Of a DNA stretch of 64,000 nucleotides, positions 9,601 through 17,290 are shown one piece after another; within the stretch, counting starts at the first letter, position 1, and each line of letters begins with the position of its first letter. The stretch is from the NCBI RefSeq assembly GCF_031456835.1, contig NZ_JAVDVK010000001.1, forward strand, positions 2,170,001 to 2,234,000, written 5' to 3'. The position numbers were made by a program, and so were the translations under genes. Below the pieces are notes generated by a model. It was given only the letters and a program-made list of their open reading frames with translations, did no database searches and was not told the DNA's origin. The DNA is from Leifsonia shinshuensis (GTDB taxonomy: Bacteria; Actinomycetota; Actinomycetes; Actinomycetales; Microbacteriaceae).

Positions 9601-11177
9601 TCGAGGACCGTGAGGACGTAGTGCGGCGCGAACACCGGACTCTCCCGGGTCGACTCCCGCAGCGCCTGCCGCCGCCTCGCGAGGATCCGGGTGAAGCTGC
9701 CGAGGACCATGTCGCGCGTCTTCGCGTTGCGGACGATCCCGCGGAGGTTCAGGTCGTGCAACGTGAAGTGCGGCAGGAAGCGCCAGTGCAGCCACTCCTC
9801 CCGGTACGACGACTCGCCTACCAGCGCGACGAACTGGAGATCGCGGTACGAGTGGAAGACGGCCAGCTGGAACAGGAGGCCGGCCGCAGCGGTCGTCACG
9901 GCATCACGACCCCCGACCAGCCCGATCGTCTGCGATCGCAGGCTCAGCGGCATCGGCACCTGGCGCTGCGTCGCATAGCGCGCGAGCAGTTCGGCGACCC
10001 TTCGCGCGTCGTGGTCGTCGTCGCGCTCGTCGACGTCGGAGGCGATCGTCAGGGACGACGGGATGTCTCCCATGCCCAGTGAGACCTCCAGGAAGTCCCT
10101 GTTGTTCGGGAGCCTCTCGTAGATGCGCGAGTCGTACGCGTCGACGAGGTCGATCACTGCATCCGGCGAGGGTAGGGCATGGTCACGCACCCGTCTCTCG
10201 AGTGCCGAGAGCCGCCCGAGGGACGCGGCGGCATCGAGCAGGTACCGTTCATAGCTCTCCCGCCTCACCGCCTCCTGCCGCTGTCTCGCCCGACGCTCGC
10301 TCACGAAGGTCGACACGGTGAATGCCGCAGTAATGATGCTCATCAGGGCCATGCCGAGCATCAGCAGCGGATTCCGCCCGGACAGCACGGTGGTAACGAC
10401 GCCGATAGCGACCATCCCCAACGGTGGGAGGAGCGCTTTGAGGATGCCGTTCCTGTCCGGCTTCTGGGGCGGCTCGATCTTCCGCAGCTCGATCTTCTCG
10501 GTCGGCAGCTCGAGAGTGATTCGAGGACTCCGCCGGTACTCGGGGAAATCGGGAGGGAACTCGGCTGCCTTCGGCTGCCGGAGCACGGCGGCCTCGTTCA
10601 CCTCCACGCCGGGCGCGAAGGTCGTGAGGCGCCACTGCGAGGGTCTCCTCTCGAGCAGGACCTCCGGTGTGAGCAAACGGTCACCCGGTTCCAGCGGCCC
10701 GAGCAGCTCCGGCTCGGTGATGCGCACGTCGTTGAGATAGACGAGGCCGCCTGCGGGGTCCACGACGAGGGCATCGTTCCGGACGACGACGGCGGCGACG
10801 CCGCCGCTCGACGACGTTCGCACCGTGGCGGCCGCCGACTTCCCCAGGACGGTATCTTCCGTCATGTCCAACTGCAGGTGCGTCGTCCTGGCGAGGCGCG
10901 CATCCACGATCAGCAGTTTGATTCCCGCTAGCAGTCGAATCCCGGGGCTGACGGCCTCGCCGTTGACGAACAGCCGGTCGTTGATCACGCCGATCGTGAG
11001 CCCGTCGCGGACGGCGGAGCGCCGATCCTCCGTGAGAGTGATGCTGATCAGCCGTTCACCGAGCATGTGGACGACGAAAAGCACCGTCTCGGGTTCCAGC
11101 CGATCGTCGATCAACCGATCACTCGGCTCGGACATGGTGGATGTGCCGAACGGGTCGTCGACCGCCGGGGCGCTCAC
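6684..11177 (-). CDS. essC: EssC-like FtsK/SpoIIIE ATPase, motor of a type VIIb secretion system
   Basis: 1497 residues from the GTG at 11177, which overlaps the essB stop as GTGA; the open frame runs far upstream across essB, but that extension is spurious. Order: a beta-rich FHA-like region (about 25-200), two membrane segments (about 243-292, LLPPLGMVAIGVVTTVLS and LLMLGMALMSIITAAF), then three FtsK/SpoIIIE domains. Domain 1 has an intact Walker A GTTGSGKSE (about 680) and Walker B LFLISDEFAEL. Domain 2 has GSPGFGAST, where the Walker lysine is missing. Domain 3 (about 1300) has only a remnant. The FHA region plus three tandem ATPase domains in one chain is the T7SSb EssC plan; ESX EccC proteins lack the FHA region. 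It is the energy source of the secretion channel. Confidence 0.92.
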   Translation of the reverse strand: MSAPAVDDPFGTSTMSEPSDRLIDDRLEPETVLFVVHMLGERLISITLTEDRRSAVRDGLTIGVINDRLFVNGEAVSPGIRLLAGIKLLIVDARLARTTHLQLDMTEDTVLGKSAAATVRTSSSGGVAAVVVRNDALVVDPAGGLVYLNDVRITEPELLGPLEPGDRLLTPEVLLERRPSQWRLTTFAPGVEVNEAAVLRQPKAAEFPPDFPEYRRSPRITLELPTEKIELRKIEPPQKPDRNGILKALLPPLGMVAIGVVTTVLSGRNPLLMLGMALMSIITAAFTVSTFVSERRARQRQEAVRRESYERYLLDAAASLGRLSALERRVRDHALPSPDAVIDLVDAYDSRIYERLPNNRDFLEVSLGMGDIPSSLTIASDVDERDDDHDARRVAELLARYATQRQVPMPLSLRSQTIGLVGGRDAVTTAAAGLLFQLAVFHSYRDLQFVALVGESSYREEWLHWRFLPHFTLHDLNLRGIVRNAKTRDMVLGSFTRILARRRQALRESTRESPVFAPHYVLTVLDDTHLAGHGINEYLAEDMSKLGVTVIWCTEDRTMLPETVTALIEYRNRTAGTLVNDGRVHVARGFVPYARPRGLERALRRLSNLTHVEVEKNAVPTAVSFLEMYQVEEVEHLEVGRRWSEADTSKTLAVPLGLRGKDDLVELNLHERAHGPHGLVAGTTGSGKSEIVQSYILSLAVNFGPEDVGFLPIDFKGGGMANLFAGLPHLLGSITNLDGAASARALASIRAELQKRQRLFGEYGVNHINGYTRLYKLGRQEGDPIERKNYPARPLPHLFLISDEFAELKANQPEFMEELVSTARIGRSLGVHLILATQKPSGVVNDQIWSNSRFKLALKVADVSDSNEIIKTPDAAGIVEPGRAYLQVGNNEIYELFQSAWSGAAYDPGSADTSGVDERIYRVNDVGQYDLWTRDLSGEEAVREARGDRVSELRAVVAHLAEVAQGARAVLPDRPWLPPLDGRLTTPAVGEGPGVPLGRLDIPRRQSQETYVFALEEASHLAVFGSPGFGASTVLQTLVMNLARQRSPLQVQFTLLDFGNNGLLPLHRLPHVADLVTLEEHEKLRKALDRIGRVLCERKRQLRTAGVANAAQFAAKTGEELPVVVTVLDGYDAIAQDKRKDSIDAQLIQLLREGAALGVHLVMTANRANSLRMNMSSNIPAKMALYLNDEADVAALFGRERVVQAEILGRGQLLLEAPTAIQFYLPAEGGNDTEVLDALDREVARRDAEWTGERPARIPMVPDELPLTDFGALPQVAGWTARGDLPLAMSCQTTDVVGLVRGAQPFFLCAASDEDQEVILQRTLLHALAATGARTVLADHGQRFEDLAELVHDVGSVTWHDKPEDAALDAALLTEYLHLGGSRQRGDSQVLVIADLAHFVQTTRITPDVFVSSLRPASRAGLDVVIFSPHAYIAKSFDPVPKGLRELKFGGLIGARAYESPLIRTGGLSTEPDLHSDQVHLVSRGGSAYDKVKLPSG

Positions 11178-12307
11178 CGCTCCACCCTCAGTCGCCCGGT
11201 GAGGTCGTCGATCTTCGCGCTGTAGTCTTCGAGGCGCTTCTGCTTCGTCGCGCCGTCCATCCTCGCGTCCAGCTTCGTCGCCTCGTAGAGCTCCGTGTAG
11301 GCCAGCAACGTGAGCTGGTCGTCTCCGAGGTTCTGCGCCAGGCTGAGGGCACGGTCGAGTTCTCCCCGGGCGAGATGGATCCAATAGCCCAGCGTGTTGT
11401 CGTCGGTCTTCGTGGAGATGCTGTCGAGCACCGCCTGCTTCTGCGTGCCGGTCAGTTCCGCGAGCTCGATGGAGCTCGCCGCGAGGATGTAGCGGGCGGA
11501 TCTCGGCAGGTCGCCGGGACTGTAGTCGCGCAGTTCCGCCAGCGCCCGGGCGTAGTCGCGGGTGAGGAACTCCGCCTGGGCGGCGATGATCGCCTCCTGT
11601 TTCGGCACCGTCTGCACGTACGACACGTAGGTGAACCAGCCGAGAACGGCCGCCCCGACGATCGCTGCCGTCCCTCCCCCGGTGAGCAGCCGGTGCCGAA
11701 GACGCGGCACCGTTGCCGTCCGCCGGGCGGCGCGATGCGACTCGGAAAGACACTCCGCGTCGATGAACGCCGAGATCTCCTCCGGTGTGCCGAGACCCGA
11801 CACGGTCATGCTGAGCGCGTCGGTGAGCGCCGCCGAGCCGTCGACCAGGTGCTCGAAGGGCAACCGCGGGTGGAACACGCTGAGGACGAGCGCTTTGTAC
11901 CCCACGAGGAAGCGCGCGTCGTCGGAGTCCATCGGTGCGAGCATTCCCGCCAGGCCGGAGTGGGCGGGACGGGCACCCGCTCCTGTCAGCAGAATGTTCT
12001 CCGGATGGAGGAACGGCACACGAAAGCCCGCCGCCCGCGGGACCAGTGTTGCGAGCCTCTGCGCCGTCTGCAGCCTCGCCAACCGGGTGCGTGCGCTCAG
12101 CGTCGCCTGCCGCAGAGTCACGGCCCCCGGTGGCACCGCATACTCGACGACCGCCGCGAACTCGTCGAACGCGTCCGGACCGATGCGGGCATGGTGACGG
12201 ATGACCTCCATCGACGCCATCGCGATCTGGGCGCCTGTCACCTTCACGCGCAGGATGTCGCCGGCGCGCTCGAACTCGAGTGCGTCGCGTCCGTCGGAGA
12301 GCTTCAT
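11174..12307 (-). CDS. essB: EssB-like membrane pseudokinase component of T7SSb
   Basis: 377 residues from the ATG at 12307, preceded by AGAAGGGACAGG. The N-terminal 200 residues form a soluble domain of kinase-like length (starting MKLSDGRDALEFERAGDILRV, with PFLHPENILL resembling the degenerate catalytic loop seen in EssB). A single transmembrane helix follows at about 208-230 (TAAIVGAAVLGWFTYVSYV), then a helical, TPR-like extracellular domain (residues 235-377, YARALAELRDYSPGDLP). This order, soluble pseudokinase-TM-helical domain, is diagnostic of EssB/YukC of Firmicutes T7SSb. Its stop overlaps the essC start (GTGA), so the two core channel subunits are translationally coupled. The family match is by architecture and position; overall sequence similarity to Firmicutes EssB is probably low. 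Confidence 0.85.
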   Translation of the reverse strand: MKLSDGRDALEFERAGDILRVKVTGAQIAMASMEVIRHHARIGPDAFDEFAAVVEYAVPPGAVTLRQATLSARTRLARLQTAQRLATLVPRAAGFRVPFLHPENILLTGAGARPAHSGLAGMLAPMDSDDARFLVGYKALVLSVFHPRLPFEHLVDGSAALTDALSMTVSGLGTPEEISAFIDAECLSESHRAARRTATVPRLRHRLLTGGGTAAIVGAAVLGWFTYVSYVQTVPKQEAIIAAQAEFLTRDYARALAELRDYSPGDLPRSARYILAASSIELAELTGTQKQAVLDSISTKTDDNTLGYWIHLARGELDRALSLAQNLGDDQLTLLAYTELYEATKLDARMDGATKQKRLEDYSAKIDDLTGRLRVER

Positions 12308-12349
12308 CCGCCTGTCCCTTCTGTCGTTGAAATGACCTTATCGAAATAT

Positions 12350-12377
12350 TTGATTCCGTGTCTGTTAGGGTCATATT
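12350..12377 (+). promoter_or_regulatory. Candidate esaA promoter in the divergent essB/esaA gap
   Basis: TTGATT (12350-12355), 16-nt spacer, CATATT (12372-12377). It lies in a locally AT-rich stretch between the divergent essB and esaA starts. The leader to the esaA ATG would be about 65 nt. The opposing essB promoter was not resolved. Confidence 0.45.
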
Positions 12378-12449
12378 CGGGACGGGGAACGATCTCGCGT
12401 CCCGGCGCCGAGGACAGGATCGGCGCATCCACTCGCGCGGGAGGTAGGC

Positions 12450-15329
12450 ATGCTCAGGAAGGCCATCGTGAGCCTGTATGCACTCGTTGTGGCTCTCGTC
12501 CTCGCGGGATCGACCGCGCTGGTGAACCCTCACGGCAGCGGCGCGCCGGCAGGAGCCCCGGCCATCGCGCTCGTGAACGAGGATCACTCCGCCGACTTCA
12601 ACGGCGAGACCTACCATTTCGGCCAGGAGTTCGTGAGCCTGGTCTCCAACGACACCGAGTACAACTGGCAGGTGGTCTCACGTGCGGTGGCCGAGCGCGC
12701 CTACGCCGGCCGGGCCGTCAGCGCCATGATCGTCCTGCCTCGGTCCTTCTCGCACGACATCCTCACGCTTGAGGACCTCGACCCGACCAGGGCCGCCGTC
12801 GACTACAAGGTGGTCGCAGGCGATCGGCTCTCCCGCGAGCGCCTGGAGGGTCAGCTCGCCACGATCCTGCGCGACTTCAACACCCGGATCGTGAAGATGT
12901 ACTTCGCCAGCATCGCCGCGAACATCTCGGATGCCCAGACGGCCATGAGCTCGGTCGTCTCTCGGCACTCCGGCCTGGTCGACATTCTGGACGGGTCGAT
13001 CGCCCCCTCCCTCGGAACGGCGTCTTCGCGCCATGGCAGCAGTGTGGGCCTCGCCCGCCTCTTGACGTCGCTGAACTCGGGATGGATCGCGGCGCAGAAC
13101 GGCTTCACGGACCGCACCACCGGAGCGCTGACCTCCATCGCCGACTCGCTGGGCGATCAACGACCACACCTGTCCGAGTACTTCATGCTCCAGGAGCAGA
13201 TCGCCCACACCAACGTCGTCAACGGGAACGCCGCCATCTCGCAGCAGGCCGCATCGAACAAGGACCACTTCGACAGGGCCTTCACGGACCACATCGACGA
13301 CCTGCTGTCCGGGAAGGACGCCTGGACCGGATTCGACGGGCTCTCCTCCCGTGCCCCGGACGGGACCCGAACCGGCGCGCTGGCCGACCTCGAGCAGGCC
13401 GTCGCGAACTACGAGACCATCGTGACCGACTACAACGCCCGAGTCGACGCGCTGACCTCGTCACTGGAGCACCAGCGATCCCATCTCACCGAATCTCTTC
13501 GGCGCCTGGAAGCGCTCGAGACGTCCCTGCTCACCCAGTTCTTCGCGCTCACCATGCCCGGCGACAACGCCGCTCTCGGTGTTCCCTCCGGCGATCCTGC
13601 GATCGACGAGTCCACCTACCGCATCGATCCCTCAGCGCTTCCGGCGTCCGGTGCGCGACGGGCGCTCGCCCGGTTGATCGCCGGCGGCTTCGGCGACAGC
13701 GGGGCCTCGGACGCTGTCCTCCGCCAGGAGCAGAAGATCCGCGATCTCGTGGCCACCATCCCGACCGATCCGGTCCAGTACGACGCACTGTTCGCCGAGC
13801 TTCAGGGCGCTTCAGGGTTCGACCCGGCGCCCTACCGGAGTCAACTCGAACTCATCCGCGCCTACGCTCACGCGCACGGCGTCGCCTCTCCGGCCCTCAC
13901 GCTGCTGCAGCCCACCGGGGCGGCTGTCGCCACGCACGCCGCGACGCGCTCGGTATCGGTGGACGTTCCTCCCGAGACGCGATACACCGTGATCGCGACG
14001 TTGCCCGGCGGACTCCCGGCCGAGGTCGCCGGCGTCTCGCTGGTGACCCCTGCCCCATCGTGTCCGCAGACGATCCCGGAGTGCGTCACGATCGACGCGG
14101 CGTCCGCGTCGGCCACGGTCGACAACAGGGGCGGCAGCGAACCGATCTCTGTCACCTTCCAGTACACGATCGACCTGACCGGTGTGGAGGGGAGTGCCAC
14201 CGTGACCTATGTCGCGCAGGACACCACCTCCTCCGATGTCGTCGGCCCTTCGCAGACCGTCGGGAGCGACACCTATCTGCTCGTCCCCGCAGACGCGGCA
14301 ACGCAGGCGATCGGCAGTTCGGATTTCGCAGGGATCACGACATACCTGAGCGGCATCCGCACGGCCGCAAACCTGCTGCTTCTCCTCTTCGGAGCGCCGT
14401 CCGACAGTCTGGACGACTTCAGCGCGGCGGTGGTGCCCACGCGCGACTTCGAGGGACGGAGCACCGAGTCGGTCTACAACCGTTACGGCACGGTCGACGC
14501 GTCCACGATCGAGAGCCGCCTCAGCGAGGCGGACGTGGCGGACTTCGGGGAACTCGGCCGTGACAACATCGCGGCGATCCTCGCCCAGATCGACGCGGTG
14601 AGGGAACAGCTCGAGGCCATCGACGCCGACCTCGACACGACAGCGGCGCTCCACCTGTCGTCGACGTACTTCTCTGAGGCGGTCCGCCGCCTCCAGGGCT
14701 GGTACGCGGCGGCGATCGCCAGCATCAGCGCTGCGCCGGCGCTCTGGCGGGAGGGAGCGAACACCGTGCTTCAGCTGACCACCGTGCCGTGGAACGGCGG
14801 CCCCGAGGGTACCGCCGAGCTTTACGTGGACGAGCGCACGGGTCCCGCCCTCTACTCCGCTCTCTCGGATCTCGTGGCGTCCACGCGCAACGGCGCCCAG
14901 AGCGTCGCCGCGAGCGCGCAGCTCATCGAGGACAACTCAGCACAGTTCGACACGCTGGTCGAAGGGGTTACGGCTACGCAGACGGACACCGAGGCCGTGC
15001 TCGACGCGATGAACCAGACGATCATGACCGGCACTGCGGATGCAGCCGCGGGAGGCGAGTTCAGCAAGCGGTTCTCGACCGTGCTCGCCAACACGCGCGC
15101 CGCAGGCGCCGACCAGGGGAAGATCTACGAGGCGTTCGCTAACCCGGTGACGGCGACGGACGCGACGCCGTCGGGGACCGCACCCGGCGAGGGCGGCTTC
15201 GATGCCCGGTGGCTGCTCATCTTCGGAGCGGGTTCCGTGATCGGCGGGCTGATCAGCTGGCTGCTCCCGCGCCGCCGGCCACGAGCGACGACACAGAAGC
15301 CGCGCTCGTCCACCGACGAGATCGCCTGA
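12450..15329 (+). CDS. esaA: EsaA/YueB-like large extracellular T7SSb component (YhgE/Pip N-domain)
   Basis: 959 residues from the ATG at 12450 with a GGGAGGTAGG box. An N-terminal transmembrane helix (about 5-25, IVSLYALVVALVLAGSTAL) is followed by IALVNEDHSADFNGETYHFG, the YhgE/Pip/EsaA signature, with further family features in VSAMIVLPRSFSHDIL. A long central region of helices, probable coiled coils and beta-rich segments extends to residue 910. A single C-terminal helix (about 921-939) and a basic tail end the protein. EsaA projects outward from the T7SSb channel and in phage-infected Bacillus (YueB) serves as a receptor. Odd point: Firmicutes EsaA ends in several transmembrane helices, but only one is visible here. 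The gene runs opposite to all other T7SS genes in the locus. Confidence 0.85.
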   Translation: MLRKAIVSLYALVVALVLAGSTALVNPHGSGAPAGAPAIALVNEDHSADFNGETYHFGQEFVSLVSNDTEYNWQVVSRAVAERAYAGRAVSAMIVLPRSFSHDILTLEDLDPTRAAVDYKVVAGDRLSRERLEGQLATILRDFNTRIVKMYFASIAANISDAQTAMSSVVSRHSGLVDILDGSIAPSLGTASSRHGSSVGLARLLTSLNSGWIAAQNGFTDRTTGALTSIADSLGDQRPHLSEYFMLQEQIAHTNVVNGNAAISQQAASNKDHFDRAFTDHIDDLLSGKDAWTGFDGLSSRAPDGTRTGALADLEQAVANYETIVTDYNARVDALTSSLEHQRSHLTESLRRLEALETSLLTQFFALTMPGDNAALGVPSGDPAIDESTYRIDPSALPASGARRALARLIAGGFGDSGASDAVLRQEQKIRDLVATIPTDPVQYDALFAELQGASGFDPAPYRSQLELIRAYAHAHGVASPALTLLQPTGAAVATHAATRSVSVDVPPETRYTVIATLPGGLPAEVAGVSLVTPAPSCPQTIPECVTIDAASASATVDNRGGSEPISVTFQYTIDLTGVEGSATVTYVAQDTTSSDVVGPSQTVGSDTYLLVPADAATQAIGSSDFAGITTYLSGIRTAANLLLLLFGAPSDSLDDFSAAVVPTRDFEGRSTESVYNRYGTVDASTIESRLSEADVADFGELGRDNIAAILAQIDAVREQLEAIDADLDTTAALHLSSTYFSEAVRRLQGWYAAAIASISAAPALWREGANTVLQLTTVPWNGGPEGTAELYVDERTGPALYSALSDLVASTRNGAQSVAASAQLIEDNSAQFDTLVEGVTATQTDTEAVLDAMNQTIMTGTADAAAGGEFSKRFSTVLANTRAAGADQGKIYEAFANPVTATDATPSGTAPGEGGFDARWLLIFGAGSVIGGLISWLLPRRRPRATTQKPRSSTDEIA

Positions 15330-15356
15330 TCTCCGGACGCTACCCCTCGGCGACCC

Positions 15357-15689
15357 CTAAACCTCGCGATCGCGGAGGAACGCTTCCCGCTCGTCCCCGT
15401 GCCTCGCGGCCTGCTCGTCGAGGTCCGCTCGGAATCCTGCGATCACCTGTGTCGCCCGGCGCACCTGATGGTCTCCTTCCTCGGCGACACGCTCGAGTTT
15501 GGCGATGAAGCCGGGTGCTGTTTCAGCTCCGTGCCGCGCAGCGACCTCGTAGAAGGCTTCCTGCATCCGCGCGAGCCGTGACCGGTAGCCGGCGACGAAC
15601 TCTTCCGCCTGGTCGAGACGCCGGCGTGCAGCAGCAGCTTCTTCCTGCTGCGCGTGCTCCACTCCTCCGAGTGGGTGGTGGGTCGTCAT
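15357..15689 (-). CDS. Small coiled-coil protein, candidate effector-targeting partner (Lap/TlaA-like)
   Basis: 110 residues from the ATG at 15689, overlapping the previous stop as ATGA. Nearly the whole chain is charged alpha-helix with heptad-like spacing (EEAAAARRRLDQAEEFVAGY and RMQEAFYEVAARH, then ATQVIAGFRADLDEQAARHG). There is no signal peptide and no membrane segment. It is last in the lipase operon. In Firmicutes T7SSb loci, LXG and reverse-domain effectors are followed or preceded by two small WXG100-like helical partners (DUF3130/DUF3958 types, Lap or TlaA proteins) that bind the effector's targeting domain. Size, helicity and position fit such a partner, but no family motif was recognised, so this is inference. 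Confidence 0.6.
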   Translation of the reverse strand: MTTHHPLGGVEHAQQEEAAAARRRLDQAEEFVAGYRSRLARMQEAFYEVAARHGAETAPGFIAKLERVAEEGDHQVRRATQVIAGFRADLDEQAARHGDEREAFLRDREV

Positions 15690-16054
15690 GTGATGCTGTT
15701 CACTCCGTGGGTGTAGTCGAGGTCCGTCACGATGCGGCCGATCCCTTGTTCGACCTTCTCGGCGACCTGTCCGGCCAGCACCGAGTTCGGAATCACCGTG
15801 TTGCCGAGGGCGAAGAGCAACTGGGCCGTGTCGGCCTCGAGCGCAGCCCAGTTCGCGGCGCGGACGAACGCGTTCCTGCTGTGGACCATCGGCGGCAGCA
15901 GCGCGTTGAGGAGCCTCACCGCTGCGTCGTGGAGGAGCACGTCCATTCCGCGATGCGCGTCGTCGATCGCCTCGTGGAGGCCGCTCGCGATCCCCGCGAG
16001 CAGGTCCGCCAGATCGGGGCTCCCGTGGTCGGCCTTCGCTCCGGAACCGGACAT
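15686..16054 (-). CDS. Small helical protein, second candidate effector-targeting partner
   Basis: 122 residues, ATG at 16054 after GGAAGGAG, 15 nt downstream of the lipase stop. The chain is predicted helical with a hydrophobic face (DLADLLAGIASGLHEAIDDA, then AAVRLLNALLPPM and NWAALEADTAQLLFALG). There is no signal sequence and no canonical WxG turn; the only tryptophan sits in NWAALE near the middle. It shares an ATGA overlap with the next gene, so the two small proteins are probably made in equal amounts. By position and size it is a candidate WXG100-like partner of the lipase effector. An alternative is a chaperone or a cytosolic inhibitor. Confidence 0.6.
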   Translation of the reverse strand: MSGSGAKADHGSPDLADLLAGIASGLHEAIDDAHRGMDVLLHDAAVRLLNALLPPMVHSRNAFVRAANWAALEADTAQLLFALGNTVIPNSVLAGQVAEKVEQGIGRIVTDLDYTHGVNSIT

Positions 16055-16069
16055 GTCGTTCTCCTTCCG

Positions 16070-17290
16070 TCAGCGCGCCGCGTACAAGGACGCCCAGAGC
16101 TGGTCTTGTGCACCTGCCGTGGCGACCGCGTTGCTGATTCCGTTCGCGAGCTGGTCGACGACTCGTACGTGGTCGTCCAGCTTCCGGTCGACGGCGGCGA
16201 CCGCGTGTTCGTCGATGTTGGCGTGCACCTGCAAGCGGTGAACGGCGACGCACTGCTCGATGTCTCTCTCGGTGATGTACGGAAGCGCGCCCATCGCGTC
16301 TTTCGACTGGTTGAGGCCGTCCGCGAGCTGTGGCACCAGGCCGCTGTTGACCGTCTTGATCGTGCGGAGCACGTCCATCGTGCTGAAGATCCGCGACGCC
16401 AGCGCCATCGCTGCGACCGTGTCGATGAGGACCATCACGCCCGACACGGCACCGCCCACGGCCGACGCGATCGCCGGATCGTGGAGGCTCTCGGCGGCGC
16501 CGGTGAGCAGGTCGGTGAATCCCTGCCGGTATCCAGGCGGTACGAGGCTGCACAGGTTGTCCATGATCTCGTGCATCGTCCGACCCTGAGCGCCGGCGCC
16601 GATGACCGACCCGTCCTTCGCAAAGCCGAACCCGGTGTCGAGGTTGTGGTAGTTCAAGAACCACTGGCCACGTGCGGCCTTCACGTAGTCCGCCGCACCC
16701 GTCCCGTTGCCGTGGAAGTTGCCGATCACATCCCACTCGTTGACGTAGTTGTGCAACGGGTTCTTCCCCGCGGCGATCTGAACCTTCACCCAGTCGCGCG
16801 CCTGCGGCGAGAGCACGTCCCACGGGTCGGGCCCGTTGAACGTCACCGCCGGCAGGTGGAACTCGGCCGCGACCAGCAACGCCAGGTAGCCACCGAGCGA
16901 GTGCCCGGTGATTGTCACGGACGAGGCCGCGTACGTGCTCCTGACCTTCTCGGCGTACGCCATGGCCTGTTCCGCCTGCGTCTTCGCCAGCTTCGAATCC
17001 ACGATCGATGTCATGTCCGTGCTGAGGTCCGCCCGGTGCGCAGGGTTCGTCCCGGCATACGACACGGTGACCTGCGAGAGGTCGGGCTTCCCGCCGACCA
17101 GCGGAGCGACGGTCATCGCCTGGAACCCGGTCACTGGATCGGTCATGCTGTCAACGACGCAGTAGAGATTCCCCTGCTTCTCGCCACCGATATAGAACGT
17201 GGATCCGGCGACAAACGGGGGCTGCCTGACCAGCGGGTCCACCTTGTATGCAGCGTCAGCGATGCCCTTGTAGTCTTCTGCGCCGGTCAC
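16070..17290 (-). CDS. Predicted T7SSb lipase effector, N-terminal lipase and C-terminal helical domain (TslA-like)
   Basis: 406 residues from the GTG at 17290 (GTGA overlap with the lipoprotein stop). Residues about 60-240 form an alpha/beta-hydrolase of the lipase class 3 kind: VTVSYAGTNP at the oxyanion strand, GHSLGG at 129-134 (Ser131), NEWDVIGN (Asp187) and NYHNLDTG (His215), a plausible Ser-Asp-His triad. There is no signal peptide. Residues 275-298 are hydrophobic (AIASAVGGAVSGVMVLIDTV) and 300-406 are helical and resemble an LXG-like targeting region. Enzyme first, secretion domain last is the 'reverse' order described for Staphylococcus aureus TslA, a T7-secreted phospholipase. Location inside the esxA-essA-esaB operon supports secretion. 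The likely target is membrane phospholipid of competing bacteria. A cytosolic esterase is the alternative. Confidence 0.75.
   Translation of the reverse strand: MTGAEDYKGIADAAYKVDPLVRQPPFVAGSTFYIGGEKQGNLYCVVDSMTDPVTGFQAMTVAPLVGGKPDLSQVTVSYAGTNPAHRADLSTDMTSIVDSKLAKTQAEQAMAYAEKVRSTYAASSVTITGHSLGGYLALLVAAEFHLPAVTFNGPDPWDVLSPQARDWVKVQIAAGKNPLHNYVNEWDVIGNFHGNGTGAADYVKAARGQWFLNYHNLDTGFGFAKDGSVIGAGAQGRTMHEIMDNLCSLVPPGYRQGFTDLLTGAAESLHDPAIASAVGGAVSGVMVLIDTVAAMALASRIFSTMDVLRTIKTVNSGLVPQLADGLNQSKDAMGALPYITERDIEQCVAVHRLQVHANIDEHAVAAVDRKLDDHVRVVDQLANGISNAVATAGAQDQLWASLYAAR

Noticed and set aside
7698..10082. A 794-codon plus-strand frame opposite essC
   Set aside because: Antisense to well-supported ATPase motifs; composition typical of a shadow frame.
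11178..12617. N-terminal extension of essC to 1977 residues
   Set aside because: It runs antiparallel in register through essB in another frame and encodes Arg/Pro/Gly-rich sequence; the GTGA overlap at 11174-11177 gives the better start.
16070..17290. Classical LXG toxin
   Set aside because: LXG toxins have the targeting domain first and the toxin last; here the lipase motifs are N-terminal.
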